A stretch of 63,083 nt of DNA, from NCBI GenBank assembly GCA_020832405.1, contig JAFIET010000003.1, forward strand, positions 33,769 through 96,851. Reading direction: 5' to 3'. Both the position numbers and the translations under genes were made by a program. This stretch comes from Balneolales bacterium. GTDB lineage: Bacteria > Bacteroidota > Rhodothermia > Balneolales > Cyclonatronaceae. Positions 1 to 8,284 of this stretch are shown in pieces; within the stretch, counting starts at the first letter, position 1; each line of letters begins with the position of its first letter. Below the pieces are notes generated by a model, which saw only the letters and a list, made by a program, of their open reading frames with translations, was not told where the DNA came from and searched no databases.

Positions 1-430
1 CGAGCCCAAGCTCGTTTGCAACATCATTAATGGTATTCATAATACGGCTGCGCAGCGGTGCGATCAGGTTTTCCTGACGCTCCATGAGTTCCTGCTGGTA
101 TTCCATCTGAAACTGCTGGAGACGCATAGCGAGACCGGAGAGACGCTCCTGCTCTGCCTGACGCGCGGTTTCGGAAATGACAGCTACTTTCTGCTCAAAC
201 TCCTCACGGGCCTGGAGGAATTCGGCCTCAAGCTGGGCAAATTCACGGCGCTTGCGGTTAGTGAAGCCGTCGAGCTGATCGGAAACGTTTTCAAGCTCGG
301 GCATCATCATCAGGATACGGCCGGCATCAACAACGCCGATTTTGAGATCCTGAGCCTGAGCAGATAAGTTGAAGGCCGAAAAACCAAAAACAAGAACAAG
401 TGCAAAAAAGAAAGTTGAAGCTTTTTTCAT
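1..430 (-). CDS. OmpH/Skp-like periplasmic chaperone, C-terminus cut by window edge
   Basis: This is the third member of a tandem Skp/OmpH set and the last one transcribed. The start codon is at 428-430 and the frame stays open to base 1, so about 143 residues are visible. A signal peptide (MKKASTFFFALVLVFGF..., cleavage near AQAQ) is followed by KIGVVDAGRILMMMPELENV, the usual Skp start. After it comes a long charged coiled-coil region rich in Gln, Glu and Arg, and a return helix (PLRSRIMNTINDVANELG). Skp proteins are trimeric periplasmic holdases that carry unfolded outer-membrane proteins to the BAM complex. The position downstream of bamA fits that role. The family call is firm; the division of labour among the three copies is unknown. 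Confidence 0.85.
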   Translation of the reverse strand, partial: MKKASTFFFALVLVFGFSAFNLSAQAQDLKIGVVDAGRILMMMPELENVSDQLDGFTNRKRREFAQLEAEFLQAREEFEQKVAVISETARQAEQERLSGLAMRLQQFQMEYQQELMERQENLIAPLRSRIMNTINDVANELGL

Positions 431-452
431 GATATAAGAGAAGATTTAGGAG

Positions 453-977
453 TTAGCGGTTCATACTGGCAATTACTTCATCAGTAATATTAACCGAGTG
501 CGGGTTACCCCTGATAATGAAGAAAATGGGTTCGGAATTGCTGGTTTCAGACTGAAAAACGTAGTCGAGGCCTCTTTGCTGTGCAACTGTTTCGATAGCC
601 CGGTTGATGCGCTCCACGATAGGAACAAGTAACTCAGCCCGGCGTTGTTCAAACATTACGCCAAACTCCTGCTGCATTAAGGTGAGTTCTTCAACCATTT
701 CAGACAAACGTGCTTCTTCCTGATTAACCTGAGCTTGTGAAAGCTGATTACGGCTCTCCTCAAAAAGAAAAAGGTCTTCGCTGTAACGCTCATAGAGCCG
801 GTTGTAATCCTGCTCCCACTCATTGTAGAACTCTTCCAACTGTGCTTCAATCTGATCGCGCTCCGGGATGTTATCCAGAATACGCTGCGGTTCAGCATAG
901 CCGATGCGCTGCTGCGCAACGAGCTGACTGACCCCCAGAACGAGCATCAATACGGACACAAGTATGATTCTTTTCAT
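453..977 (-). CDS. OmpH/Skp-like periplasmic chaperone (second of three)
   Basis: A 174-residue protein with a signal peptide (MKRIILVSVLMLVLGVSQLVAQ) followed by RIGYAEPQRILDNIPERDQI, the typical Skp/OmpH beginning. A long charged helical hairpin follows (about residues 40-135, many Gln, Glu and Arg), then a short C-terminal strand region containing GLDYVFQ and PIFFIIRG. The length matches the family (about 160-190 aa). It lies 22 bases before the third paralogue and 61 bases after the first, all on the minus strand downstream of bamA, so co-transcription is likely. The three copies are clearly diverged in sequence, which argues against a recent duplication. Client specificity cannot be read from the sequence. 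Confidence 0.88.
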   Translation of the reverse strand: MKRIILVSVLMLVLGVSQLVAQQRIGYAEPQRILDNIPERDQIEAQLEEFYNEWEQDYNRLYERYSEDLFLFEESRNQLSQAQVNQEEARLSEMVEELTLMQQEFGVMFEQRRAELLVPIVERINRAIETVAQQRGLDYVFQSETSNSEPIFFIIRGNPHSVNITDEVIASMNR

Positions 978-1038
978 GCGGTTTTTCGTTTAGGATTAGT
1001 ATGCTGCTTCTTATTGAAGGTCTTGAGGTGCTGCTTGT

Positions 1039-1605
1039 TTACGGCCTAACGTCTTCGTCAACCTGAATGCCAAGCTCGAGCAGTACATCAATGCTGACAT
1101 CCCACTGCGGTCTGGTATAGAAAAAAACGTAATCGCCGCTGCGGTCAAAAACAAAGTCGAATCCGTCGCGCTCGGCTACACGGCTTGCTGCTTCTGCAAT
1201 CTGTCGCTGAATCGGGCGGAGAAGTTCGCGCTGCTGGCGCAGGTAATCGCCTTCAGGGCCAAAGCGCTGATTCACAAAACGCTCCCGCTCCCGCTTTTTA
1301 CTGTCTATTTCCTGCTGTCTTTCACGCCTTACTTCGGGGGTGAAAAGAATTTCACGGGCTTCAAAATCCTGTTGCAGCTGCTCGATTTCGCGGTCGAGCT
1401 CGGTAATTTCATTACGCCATGTTTCTGTGAGCTGCCTTAGCCGCTGTTCAATACCTTCATACTCAGGGATTTTGCTGAGAATGAAGTCTGAATCCAAAAA
1501 GCCTATTTTTTGATTCTGCGCCTGAACAGGGTGAAATGCAGGCACAGCGATTATGAGTATCATCAAAAACAGCGCTATCGGCAAATATGATTTCACAATT
1601 CGCAT
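1039..1605 (-). CDS. OmpH/Skp-like periplasmic chaperone (first after bamA)
   Basis: A 188-residue protein with an N-terminal signal sequence (about residues 1-29, ending HPVQAQ). The next stretch, KIGFLDSDFILSKIPEYEGI, is the Skp/OmpH entry strand and tentacle base. Residues about 45-150 form a highly charged coiled coil containing an RERFVNQRFGPEGDYLRQQ segment, and the end has DGFDFVFDRSGDYVFF, the conserved C-terminal strand of the family. The bamA stop lies 50 bases upstream on the same strand, so this is the first chaperone of the bamA operon. The role inferred from the family is holding unfolded outer-membrane proteins in the periplasm. Confidence 0.88.
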   Translation of the reverse strand: MRIVKSYLPIALFLMILIIAVPAFHPVQAQNQKIGFLDSDFILSKIPEYEGIEQRLRQLTETWRNEITELDREIEQLQQDFEAREILFTPEVRRERQQEIDSKKRERERFVNQRFGPEGDYLRQQRELLRPIQRQIAEAASRVAERDGFDFVFDRSGDYVFFYTRPQWDVSIDVLLELGIQVDEDVRP

Positions 1606-1655
1606 TTCAGACTTTTGTTAAGTTTACGATTTTAAGCTGGCTACAGCTGGTTTCA

Positions 1656-4136
1656 TCAAAATGGCGAACCAATGTTAAACAGGAATTCCCATTGCCCGGA
1701 ATTCACAGTTGTGCCCGGAATTCCGTCGAGGCGGTAGCCGTAGCTTAGATCGATGAGGCCAAGAATTGGAAGAAACACGCGTGTACCTACACCAACCGCA
1801 CGCTTAACGCGGAAGGGATCAAAATCATTGAAATCGATATAAGAGTTACCTGCTTCAAAGAACAGATAAGGAACCAGGGTGATCTGATCAGAAGATACAG
1901 CCGGGTAACGCAGCTCAGCAATGTATTTAGAGTAGATGCTGCCCCCAATTGGCTCACCGTTCTGATAAGGTGAAATAGAACCGTTTCGGCCACCGGGGAA
2001 GCCGCGCAGCTCTATATTGTTCTGGTAGAACGTCTGCTGCTGCTGAAGTAGTGTACCACCCAGATAAAAGCGCTGATACTGACTTCTGTCCGAGTTGTTA
2101 AACCATCCCAAATAGCCATACTCAAAACCTGTTGATGCTACCAGCCTGCCTACGATGGGCACATGCTGTGTAAAGCTAAGATCCGCCAGATAATACTGAT
2201 CCATCCCGGCGAGCGGCGCTGCCATTTCGATACCAATATCGAAAGTTGAGCCGCTGTTTGGCGAAATCGGGTTATCGAGGGAGTTTCGGTTCAGACCGAC
2301 CCGAAGCGAGAGACTCTTGGAACGCCCCGGCTCAATGAGGCCCCGCGGGAAGGCGGAATCGAACATCTGAAAACGAAGTGTTGTAACCTGCGTGAAAAAG
2401 TCATCCGGGAATGTGAGTCTGCGTCCCAGCGTAACAAAACTGCTGAATTGCTCATAACGCTCATTTTGACCACTCACGTTAGAGAAGCGGAAGTAGCTGT
2501 AATTTGTCCCGAAACCGAGTGAATTCGGCTGACCAAAAAGCCAGGGTTCCTGAAAACTGAAGTTATAGCTGCGGTAGCCCCGGCCGGTTAGCTGTACCCC
2601 GAGTGAGAGGCGCTGTCCGTCGCCGCTTGGCAACGGCCGCCATGATTCGCCATTGAGGATATTACGGGCAGAAAAGTTGTTGAAATTAACCCTTGCTGAT
2701 AAGATTACCCCAAACTGACGGCCGCCAAAACCACCTGAAAGCTCGAAATTGTCTGAGCCAGCTGATTCATCGAGGCTGTAAATCACATTTACCTTACGGT
2801 TATCGAAATCCACATCGAGATCAGGCATAATATTTTCCGGCACAAAATAGCCAAGCTGAGCAAGTTCACGCACCGTGCGCTGAATGGCAGACCGGCTGTA
2901 GTTACCGCCGGGCACATTTCGCAGGTTACGCCGCACCACATGATCGTTGGTCTTGGTGTTGCCAAAAAATTCAACCCGGTTTATGGTTGCGATATCATTT
3001 TCTACAAGGCCGATGAAAATATCCAGCGAATCACCGGGCACATCCCTCAAATCAATATCAATATCCAGGAAGAGGTGTCCGATATCGTGGTATAAGGCAG
3101 TAATATCGTTATTGCGGCGGTTGCCGTACATGTTCTGCTCGAAGCGTTCCTGATCAAATACATCCCCTTTTTCAAAAGCAAGGGAGGCAATCAGTTCTTC
3201 TTCGGTATAAATGGTATTGCCTTCGAAGATCACATTTCTGACCCTGTATTGCGGGCCTTCTTCAATTCGCATAAATACGCCGATTGCTTCCCTGCCGGGC
3301 CTGCGTTCAAAAACAAATACGGAATCTTCGGATATGCGAACGTCACGAAAGCCATTCTTCTGATAAAAATTTATCAGGTTACTCTGCGCTTCAGAAAAAC
3401 TGCTCCGGTCGAAGGTCTGCCGGGTGAGCGTACGCCAGATATTGGTACGTTTTATTTCTTTAAGTTCTCCGCGGAGTTTACGGTCTGAGAAAGATTCATT
3501 CCCTTCAAAAGTGATTTCGTGAATCTGAATGCGGCGCCCGGGATCGACCTGAAACTCAAGGGTTACCCTGTTGCGGACTTCGTCGCGATCACGCTCCACA
3601 ATTACTACTTCAGTATTTCGGTATCCGCGCTCGCGGTAATAGCGCATGATAGCGTTTACGGCCTGCGCTTTAGATGATTCGGTGACTGCAAAACCCGGAA
3701 CCATAGGGATCAGGTCGCGTAAATCGCGCCGGTGTGAGCGCCTTGGCCCCGTTACTTCAAAACGGTCGAGCCTGGGCTGTTCCCGCACTTCGATTTCCAG
3801 GTGTACCTGACTGCCGGTTCGGGAAATCTGGTATATCTGAACATCGGAGAACAAACCTGTTCGGAAGAGCCGTTGTATTGCCTCACCAAGGGCCGGGCCC
3901 GGAATGGCTACCTGCTCGCCTGCACGAAGGCCCGCTGTTGCCAGAATCATAGATTCGGTACGGGTTTCAGCGCCGGTTACGTCTATCTGTGAAATAGTGA
4001 AAACCCGCGGTGATACATCCAGTGGATTTGTGATTACCGGCGGCGTATCCTGTGAGAGCACGCTGCCTGTAAAGGCTGATAGAAACAGTCCGGTAAAAAG
4101 TACAGTTGCAAACGTTATTCGAAAAAAATTCTGCAC
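1656..4136 (-). CDS. bamA: BamA outer-membrane protein assembly factor
   Basis: An 826-residue Omp85-family protein and central subunit of the BAM complex, which folds beta-barrel proteins into the outer membrane. A signal peptide (about residues 1-28) precedes a series of POTRA domains over about residues 45-440. These show as repeated modules such as ISQIDVTGAETRTESMIL, IHEITFEGNESFSDRKL, VRNVIFEGNTIYTEEEL and INRVEFFGNTKTNDHVV. The C-terminal half (about 460-826) is a 16-strand-type barrel rich in alternating aromatic residues and ends in Phe (EFLFNIGSPF), the usual C-terminal signature. The length is normal for BamA. It sits between uppS and three Skp-like genes, an arrangement typical of envelope clusters. 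Confidence 0.95.
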   Translation of the reverse strand: MQNFFRITFATVLFTGLFLSAFTGSVLSQDTPPVITNPLDVSPRVFTISQIDVTGAETRTESMILATAGLRAGEQVAIPGPALGEAIQRLFRTGLFSDVQIYQISRTGSQVHLEIEVREQPRLDRFEVTGPRRSHRRDLRDLIPMVPGFAVTESSKAQAVNAIMRYYRERGYRNTEVVIVERDRDEVRNRVTLEFQVDPGRRIQIHEITFEGNESFSDRKLRGELKEIKRTNIWRTLTRQTFDRSSFSEAQSNLINFYQKNGFRDVRISEDSVFVFERRPGREAIGVFMRIEEGPQYRVRNVIFEGNTIYTEEELIASLAFEKGDVFDQERFEQNMYGNRRNNDITALYHDIGHLFLDIDIDLRDVPGDSLDIFIGLVENDIATINRVEFFGNTKTNDHVVRRNLRNVPGGNYSRSAIQRTVRELAQLGYFVPENIMPDLDVDFDNRKVNVIYSLDESAGSDNFELSGGFGGRQFGVILSARVNFNNFSARNILNGESWRPLPSGDGQRLSLGVQLTGRGYRSYNFSFQEPWLFGQPNSLGFGTNYSYFRFSNVSGQNERYEQFSSFVTLGRRLTFPDDFFTQVTTLRFQMFDSAFPRGLIEPGRSKSLSLRVGLNRNSLDNPISPNSGSTFDIGIEMAAPLAGMDQYYLADLSFTQHVPIVGRLVASTGFEYGYLGWFNNSDRSQYQRFYLGGTLLQQQQTFYQNNIELRGFPGGRNGSISPYQNGEPIGGSIYSKYIAELRYPAVSSDQITLVPYLFFEAGNSYIDFNDFDPFRVKRAVGVGTRVFLPILGLIDLSYGYRLDGIPGTTVNSGQWEFLFNIGSPF

Positions 4137-4235
4137 GTTGGTTGGCTTGATCGAAGGAAATTTTTGTGGGTAAGAAAATGGTAAATCAGGCTTTAAAAGC
4201 CGTCAGAACACATGAACTGGCTTACTGATGAAAGT

Positions 4236-5120
4236 TTAAACGGATGATGCGGCCTTTTCTTTTTGGCCTTGCGGTAATTGTTCAGAAATCATTCCAAAAC
4301 GACGTTCGCGGTTTTGGTAGGTTTCAATAGCAGTGTACACATCATTACGGCGGAAATCAGGCCAGTATTTTTGCGAAATATACAGTTCCGTGTATGCGCT
4401 TTGCCAGAGCAGAAAGTTACTGATCCGAAACTCACCACCAGTGCGGATAAGCAAGTCAGGGTCAGGCATATCCCGTGTTGACAGGTGCCTGGAAATTAAC
4501 TCATCATTAATGTTATCCACATTAAGCACCCCTTGCTTCACCTGCTCACTAATAGATTTAACGGCATTGCCGATATCCCAGCGCCCGGAGTAGCTGAGAG
4601 CCAGGGTGATAACCATACGGGTGTTGTCTTTGGTCATCTCCATGCCTTCCTTAAGCTCTTTGAGGCAAATTGCGGGCAGCCGGTTCAGCTCGCCGATGGC
4701 ATTCAGACGAATGTCATTTTTATTGAGGCTGAGTGTCTCATTCCGGATTGTTTGGATGAGCAGCTTCATAAGTGCACTAACCTCTGCCTTGGGCCGGCGC
4801 CAGTTTTCTGTAGAAAAGGCATATAGGGTAAGGTGCCCTACACCGAGTTGGGCGCAGCATTCTACGACGTCCCGTACCGATTCTACCCCGGCTTTATGAC
4901 CCTGAATACGCAAACGGTTACGCTCTTTGGCCCAGCGCCCGTTGCCATCCATGATTACAGCAATATGTTCGGGGATTTCCCCCCTTTCTTTAAGCAGCCG
5001 TTGCTGAAGAACATCTTCTTTTGACTGCTTTTTGTTGGTTAGTGCAATTTTTTCCAAAATGGTCAGATCTGATTTAAGCCTAAGTGGGTTAAAATACGAA
5101 TAAACAAATTGCTGTACCAA
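4236..5120 (-). CDS. uppS: Isoprenyl (undecaprenyl) diphosphate synthase
   Basis: A 294-residue cis-prenyltransferase that elongates farnesyl diphosphate with isopentenyl diphosphate to make the C55 lipid carrier for peptidoglycan and O-antigen. The catalytic motif IAVIMDGNGRWAKERN lies near residue 55. LTLYAFSTENWRRP and DLLIRTGGEFRISNFLLWQS near the C-terminus complete the active site and dimer contacts. The chosen ATG gives about 35 extra N-terminal residues compared with typical UppS. No other ATG exists before the DGNGRW motif, so the true start is this one or a non-ATG codon such as the TTG near 5057. It precedes bamA by about 100 bases on the same strand. Confidence 0.93.
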   Translation of the reverse strand: MVQQFVYSYFNPLRLKSDLTILEKIALTNKKQSKEDVLQQRLLKERGEIPEHIAVIMDGNGRWAKERNRLRIQGHKAGVESVRDVVECCAQLGVGHLTLYAFSTENWRRPKAEVSALMKLLIQTIRNETLSLNKNDIRLNAIGELNRLPAICLKELKEGMEMTKDNTRMVITLALSYSGRWDIGNAVKSISEQVKQGVLNVDNINDELISRHLSTRDMPDPDLLIRTGGEFRISNFLLWQSAYTELYISQKYWPDFRRNDVYTAIETYQNRERRFGMISEQLPQGQKEKAASSV

Positions 5121-5168
5121 TCTGCCTTTGCATATACCGTTTCGGGTTCTTTACAGCTATGAACGGCA

Positions 5169-5194
5169 GCAAACCGGTAATTTAACCGGTTTGC
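5169..5194. other. Perfect intergenic hairpin between ribH and uppS
   Basis: A 10-bp perfect inverted repeat, GCAAACCGGT (5169-5178) and ACCGGTTTGC (5185-5194), with a 6-base loop. It lies in the 97-base gap between the lumazine synthase stop and the uppS start. There is no T-run on either side, so it is not a classical intrinsic terminator. It could be an RNA stability or processing element. The structure is certain; the function is unknown. Confidence 0.5.
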
Positions 5195-5217
5195 CTAATA
5201 TACTGGCCGGCATATTC

Positions 5218-5694
5218 TTAAAGCTCATTAATCTGTCTGAGTAATGACATCATTTCAATTGCGGCCATTGCAGCTTCTTCCCCTTTGTTGCCGGCTTTTG
5301 TTCCGGCTCGTTCTATGGCCTGTTCGATCGTGTCAGTTGTAAGCACGCCAAATATCACCGGGATGCCACTGCTGTGATTTACACTTAATACGCCACTGTT
5401 AGCCGCACCGGCTACGAAATCAAAGTGTGCAGTTGCACCGCGAATTACTACACCAATGGCCACAATGGCATCAAACTTTCCGGTCTCTGCCATTTTTTGC
5501 GCAGCAAGCGGAATTTCATATGAGCCGGGGCAGTAAACAATGGTGATTTGCTCGTCACTGTACCCATGTTTTTTCAGGCTGTGAACGGCACCGTCACGGA
5601 GCCGGTCAGTGATAAAATGATTCCAGCGGGAAACCAATATTCCCACATTTCCTTCATTAAAATTGAGTTTGCCTTCAATTTCTTTGATTGCCAT
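5218..5694 (-). CDS. ribH: 6,7-dimethyl-8-ribityllumazine synthase
   Basis: A 158-residue lumazine synthase, which condenses 5-amino-6-ribitylamino-uracil with 3,4-dihydroxy-2-butanone 4-phosphate in the penultimate step of riboflavin synthesis. Family signatures are present in order: [20 protein letters not shown] near the start, [14 protein letters not shown], the substrate-binding [16 protein letters not shown] with its conserved catalytic His, and the C-terminal [16 protein letters not shown] / NKGEEAA motifs. The length is normal for the icosahedral enzyme family. No other rib gene lies nearby, so the pathway is dispersed here. It is on the minus strand upstream of uppS and separated from it by a hairpin. 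Confidence 0.95.
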   Translation of the reverse strand: MAIKEIEGKLNFNEGNVGILVSRWNHFITDRLRDGAVHSLKKHGYSDEQITIVYCPGSYEIPLAAQKMAETGKFDAIVAIGVVIRGATAHFDFVAGAANSGVLSVNHSSGIPVIFGVLTTDTIEQAIERAGTKAGNKGEEAAMAAIEMMSLLRQINEL

Positions 5695-5799
5695 AGTTTT
5701 CTGATTGCTGTTGTTTGAAATAATGAAGCAGATTTGGTTTATGCCGCGTCTGCTCCTCTAAGTTAGTGAAATCAGGCATTAGCCGCAGCGCCGGGCTTT

Positions 5800-6642
5800 T
5801 CAATTCAGGGTGCCGTTTTTGCAATGCTTCAGGAGCTCATCTACCCAGCTTTTGTCGATATTAACCGTTCCGAACCAGGTGTGCCGCGAGCCTTCATACC
5901 CGTGAAAATCACTCCCCCCTGTTTTCAGCAGTTTCGCGGAATCGCACAATTGAAGGTATTTTTTTTGAAGATCCCAGCTGTGACTCGGATGCACACATTC
6001 AAAACCGTTTACTCCGGCATCGATGAGTTCTTTGAGTTCATTATCGCTGTAAGTAGTTCCGGGGTGGGCAACAATTGTTACCCCGCCCGCATCAGCGATC
6101 AGCCGGATAACACGATCAACCGTATCATATTCTGTTTTATGGTAGGCAGGCGCGTGGTTTCCCAGATATTTGGCAAAAACAAGCCTTTTTTGAGCGAGAT
6201 AGCCTTTGCTCACCATTAGCTGTGCAAGGTGATTCCGGCTGATATTTAGCGTACCAGATTCAGCCAGTACCTCTTCCATGGTAAGGTCAAAACCAAGGCT
6301 GTTCAGGTTTTCGACCATTTTCCTGGCACGCTTGTGGCGGCGCAGTTTCTGCCGGCTTACAAACTTTATGAGATCCTCGTTGCGGGTATCAAATCCGTAA
6401 GCTAAAACATGAATTTCCCGATCTCTGAAATCACAGGTAATTTCCATGCCCGGAAGTACCCCAATCCCTATTTCAGCGCCCCGTTGCCGGGCTGCTTCAA
6501 AGCCGTCAAATGTATCGTGATCTGTTATGGCAACGGCATAAAGGCCTTCCGTTTCCGCTTTATTGATCACAGAAACCGGCGTGCATTTCCCGTCAGATGC
6601 CGTAGTATGTAAATGAAGGTCGGCTTTGGGCTGTTTTGGCAT
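5800..6642 (-). CDS. PHP-domain metal-dependent phosphoesterase
   Basis: A 280-residue protein of the PHP superfamily (YciV / RNase AM / 3',5'-nucleoside bisphosphate phosphatase type). Metal-ligand motifs are seen in the expected order: ADLHLHTTASDGKCTP at the N-terminus, AITDHDTFDGF, GMEITCDF, VAHPGTTYS and the terminal GGSDFHG. The helical insert between the second and fourth motifs is typical of this subfamily. Its ATG overlaps the stop of the S41 protease by one base (TGATG at 6640-6644), which suggests translational coupling. Known homologues hydrolyse pAp or trim RNA 5' ends. Which activity applies cannot be settled by reading. Confidence 0.85.
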   Translation of the reverse strand: MPKQPKADLHLHTTASDGKCTPVSVINKAETEGLYAVAITDHDTFDGFEAARQRGAEIGIGVLPGMEITCDFRDREIHVLAYGFDTRNEDLIKFVSRQKLRRHKRARKMVENLNSLGFDLTMEEVLAESGTLNISRNHLAQLMVSKGYLAQKRLVFAKYLGNHAPAYHKTEYDTVDRVIRLIADAGGVTIVAHPGTTYSDNELKELIDAGVNGFECVHPSHSWDLQKKYLQLCDSAKLLKTGGSDFHGYEGSRHTWFGTVNIDKSWVDELLKHCKNGTLN

Positions 6643-8279
6643 CAGGGGGCGGACAGAATTTGAGCATATTGTTCAGGTTCTCCGAGCAGTGCAATTGCTT
6701 CCGAAACCAACGCATCAAGGCTCACACTTGTTTGCTTTCGCATATTTGAACCTTCAATGCGGGCACTCAGCTCCAGATAAATTTCCCGAAGGATGGTATC
6801 GCGTACTTCATCAATTTCCTTTAACCGCAATTGCTCAAGATCTGATTCAAGATCTTCAAGTGTTCCTGCAAATGGCCCGGCCGCATCCCCGTAATCCTGG
6901 ATGAGCTGATCGCGGAGATCAGTTAGCCTTCGCTGTGCCCGTGTTGTATAACTGAACGCTGCATTACTTAAGTAATCTCTGAAAGCCTGAATAAGCGCTT
7001 CATCATTAACACCCGGCACAGGCATTTGCGGATCATCGGCCATAAACTGATTTGCAAAATAAAAATAATGACTTCCGCGGTGCAGCTCTACTTCGAGCAT
7101 GGTTTCGGCAGGCTTTTCGAGCACGATATCCGGTTCAATACCGGTACGCTGCACAACTCTGCGGCCGCCGGCTGTTTCAAAATGCTGCGGTAACCCGGCA
7201 TCGGCTTCACCGTTATAATCTACCGACTGAATGTAGCGGCCGCTTGGGATGAAGTATTTTGAGGTGGTAATTTTTAATGCAAGCCCGTACGAAATAGGTC
7301 TGATAATCTGCACCAGGCCTTTTCCGAAGCTGCGTTCACCCATAATTACTGCCCTGTCATGATCCTGAAGGGCACCGGAAACAATTTCTGATGAACTTGC
7401 ACTGCCCCCGTTCTGAAGCACTACAACAGGCCTATCCCCAAAAAAAGACGGATTGCTTGTACTGTAGAGCTGCCTGGTCTGTGCAGCACGCCCGCGGGTG
7501 TGTACAACAGGCTCGCCTGCCGGCAGGAAAAGATCAGCTACACGAACGGCCTCAATTAACAGGCCTCCGGGGTTGTTTCGAAGGTCTAAGATAAGGCTGT
7601 TAATGGTATGCGACTGTTCCATTTCTTCTATGGCACGACGCATTTCACTGCCTGCATTCTGCCCGAAGCGGGAGAGCATAATGTAGGCTATACCCGCCTG
7701 TTCGTCAGCCATGCCGTACCAGTCTATGTTGCGCACTTCAATGCGCTCACGTTCGAGGGTAAAGCTGAGTTCGTCTGCAATGCCGAAACGGCGTACAACA
7801 AGATCAACCGTGCTTCCGATTTGCCCCCGCATCTGCAGGGTGAGATCGTCAGGGGTAAGCTCCGAAGCAGGAATGCCGTTCACCGAAACAATCACATCAC
7901 CCGCACGAACCCCTTTGCGATGCGCTGAATACCCTTCAACAGGGGCAATTATCACGAGCTCACCTCCGCGGGCACCTACTTCAATGCCAATTCCGGCATA
8001 ACTGCCTGTGCTGATTAAATCGATATCCTGCGTTTGGGATTCATCTATCAAAACCGTGTAGGGGTCGAGTGTTTCAAGCATGGCGTTAATGCCACGCCTG
8101 ATGGTACGTTCCGGATCGACCTCCACTACATATAATTCATTTACCTCCTGAATTACCTCACTGAAGATGGCGAAATTTTTCCTGATCTGGAAGAAAGTAT
8201 CGCTTGCGGTGGCAAATCCTGCAAAAAGAACGGCCGCGATTACAAGAATCGCGGCCTTTTTAGGTTTTGATAACATCAT
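6642..8279 (-). CDS. S41 family carboxy-terminal processing protease
   Basis: A 545-residue CtpA/Prc-type protease that degrades or trims envelope proteins from their C-termini. Residues about 8-25 form a signal/anchor segment. A PDZ domain lies near residues 95-180 (GIEVGARGGELVIIAPVEG, AGDVIVSVNG). The protease core includes ILDLRNNPGGLLIEAV, the nucleophile region NGGSASSSEIVSGAL, and the dyad lysine in GERSFGKGLVQ. The C-terminal 170 residues are helical and charged. It starts 6 bases after the lytic transglycosylase stop and is coupled to the PHP gene by a one-base overlap. A strong hairpin with a T-run sits within its first codons (8222-8256). Confidence 0.93.
   Translation of the reverse strand: MMLSKPKKAAILVIAAVLFAGFATASDTFFQIRKNFAIFSEVIQEVNELYVVEVDPERTIRRGINAMLETLDPYTVLIDESQTQDIDLISTGSYAGIGIEVGARGGELVIIAPVEGYSAHRKGVRAGDVIVSVNGIPASELTPDDLTLQMRGQIGSTVDLVVRRFGIADELSFTLERERIEVRNIDWYGMADEQAGIAYIMLSRFGQNAGSEMRRAIEEMEQSHTINSLILDLRNNPGGLLIEAVRVADLFLPAGEPVVHTRGRAAQTRQLYSTSNPSFFGDRPVVVLQNGGSASSSEIVSGALQDHDRAVIMGERSFGKGLVQIIRPISYGLALKITTSKYFIPSGRYIQSVDYNGEADAGLPQHFETAGGRRVVQRTGIEPDIVLEKPAETMLEVELHRGSHYFYFANQFMADDPQMPVPGVNDEALIQAFRDYLSNAAFSYTTRAQRRLTDLRDQLIQDYGDAAGPFAGTLEDLESDLEQLRLKEIDEVRDTILREIYLELSARIEGSNMRKQTSVSLDALVSEAIALLGEPEQYAQILSAP
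8222..8256 (-). terminator. Terminator-like hairpin inside the ctpA 5' coding region
   Basis: A perfect 10-bp stem (GGCCGCGATT at 8232-8241, AATCGCGGCC at 8247-8256) with a 5-base loop. On the minus strand it is followed after two bases by a T-rich run (8222-8229). It falls in codons 8-16 of the S41 protease, just after the start codon. A T-run also follows on the plus strand. It could attenuate transcription running from the upstream transglycosylase gene. The structure is certain; the role is inferred. Confidence 0.55.
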
Positions 8280-8284
8280 AAAAA

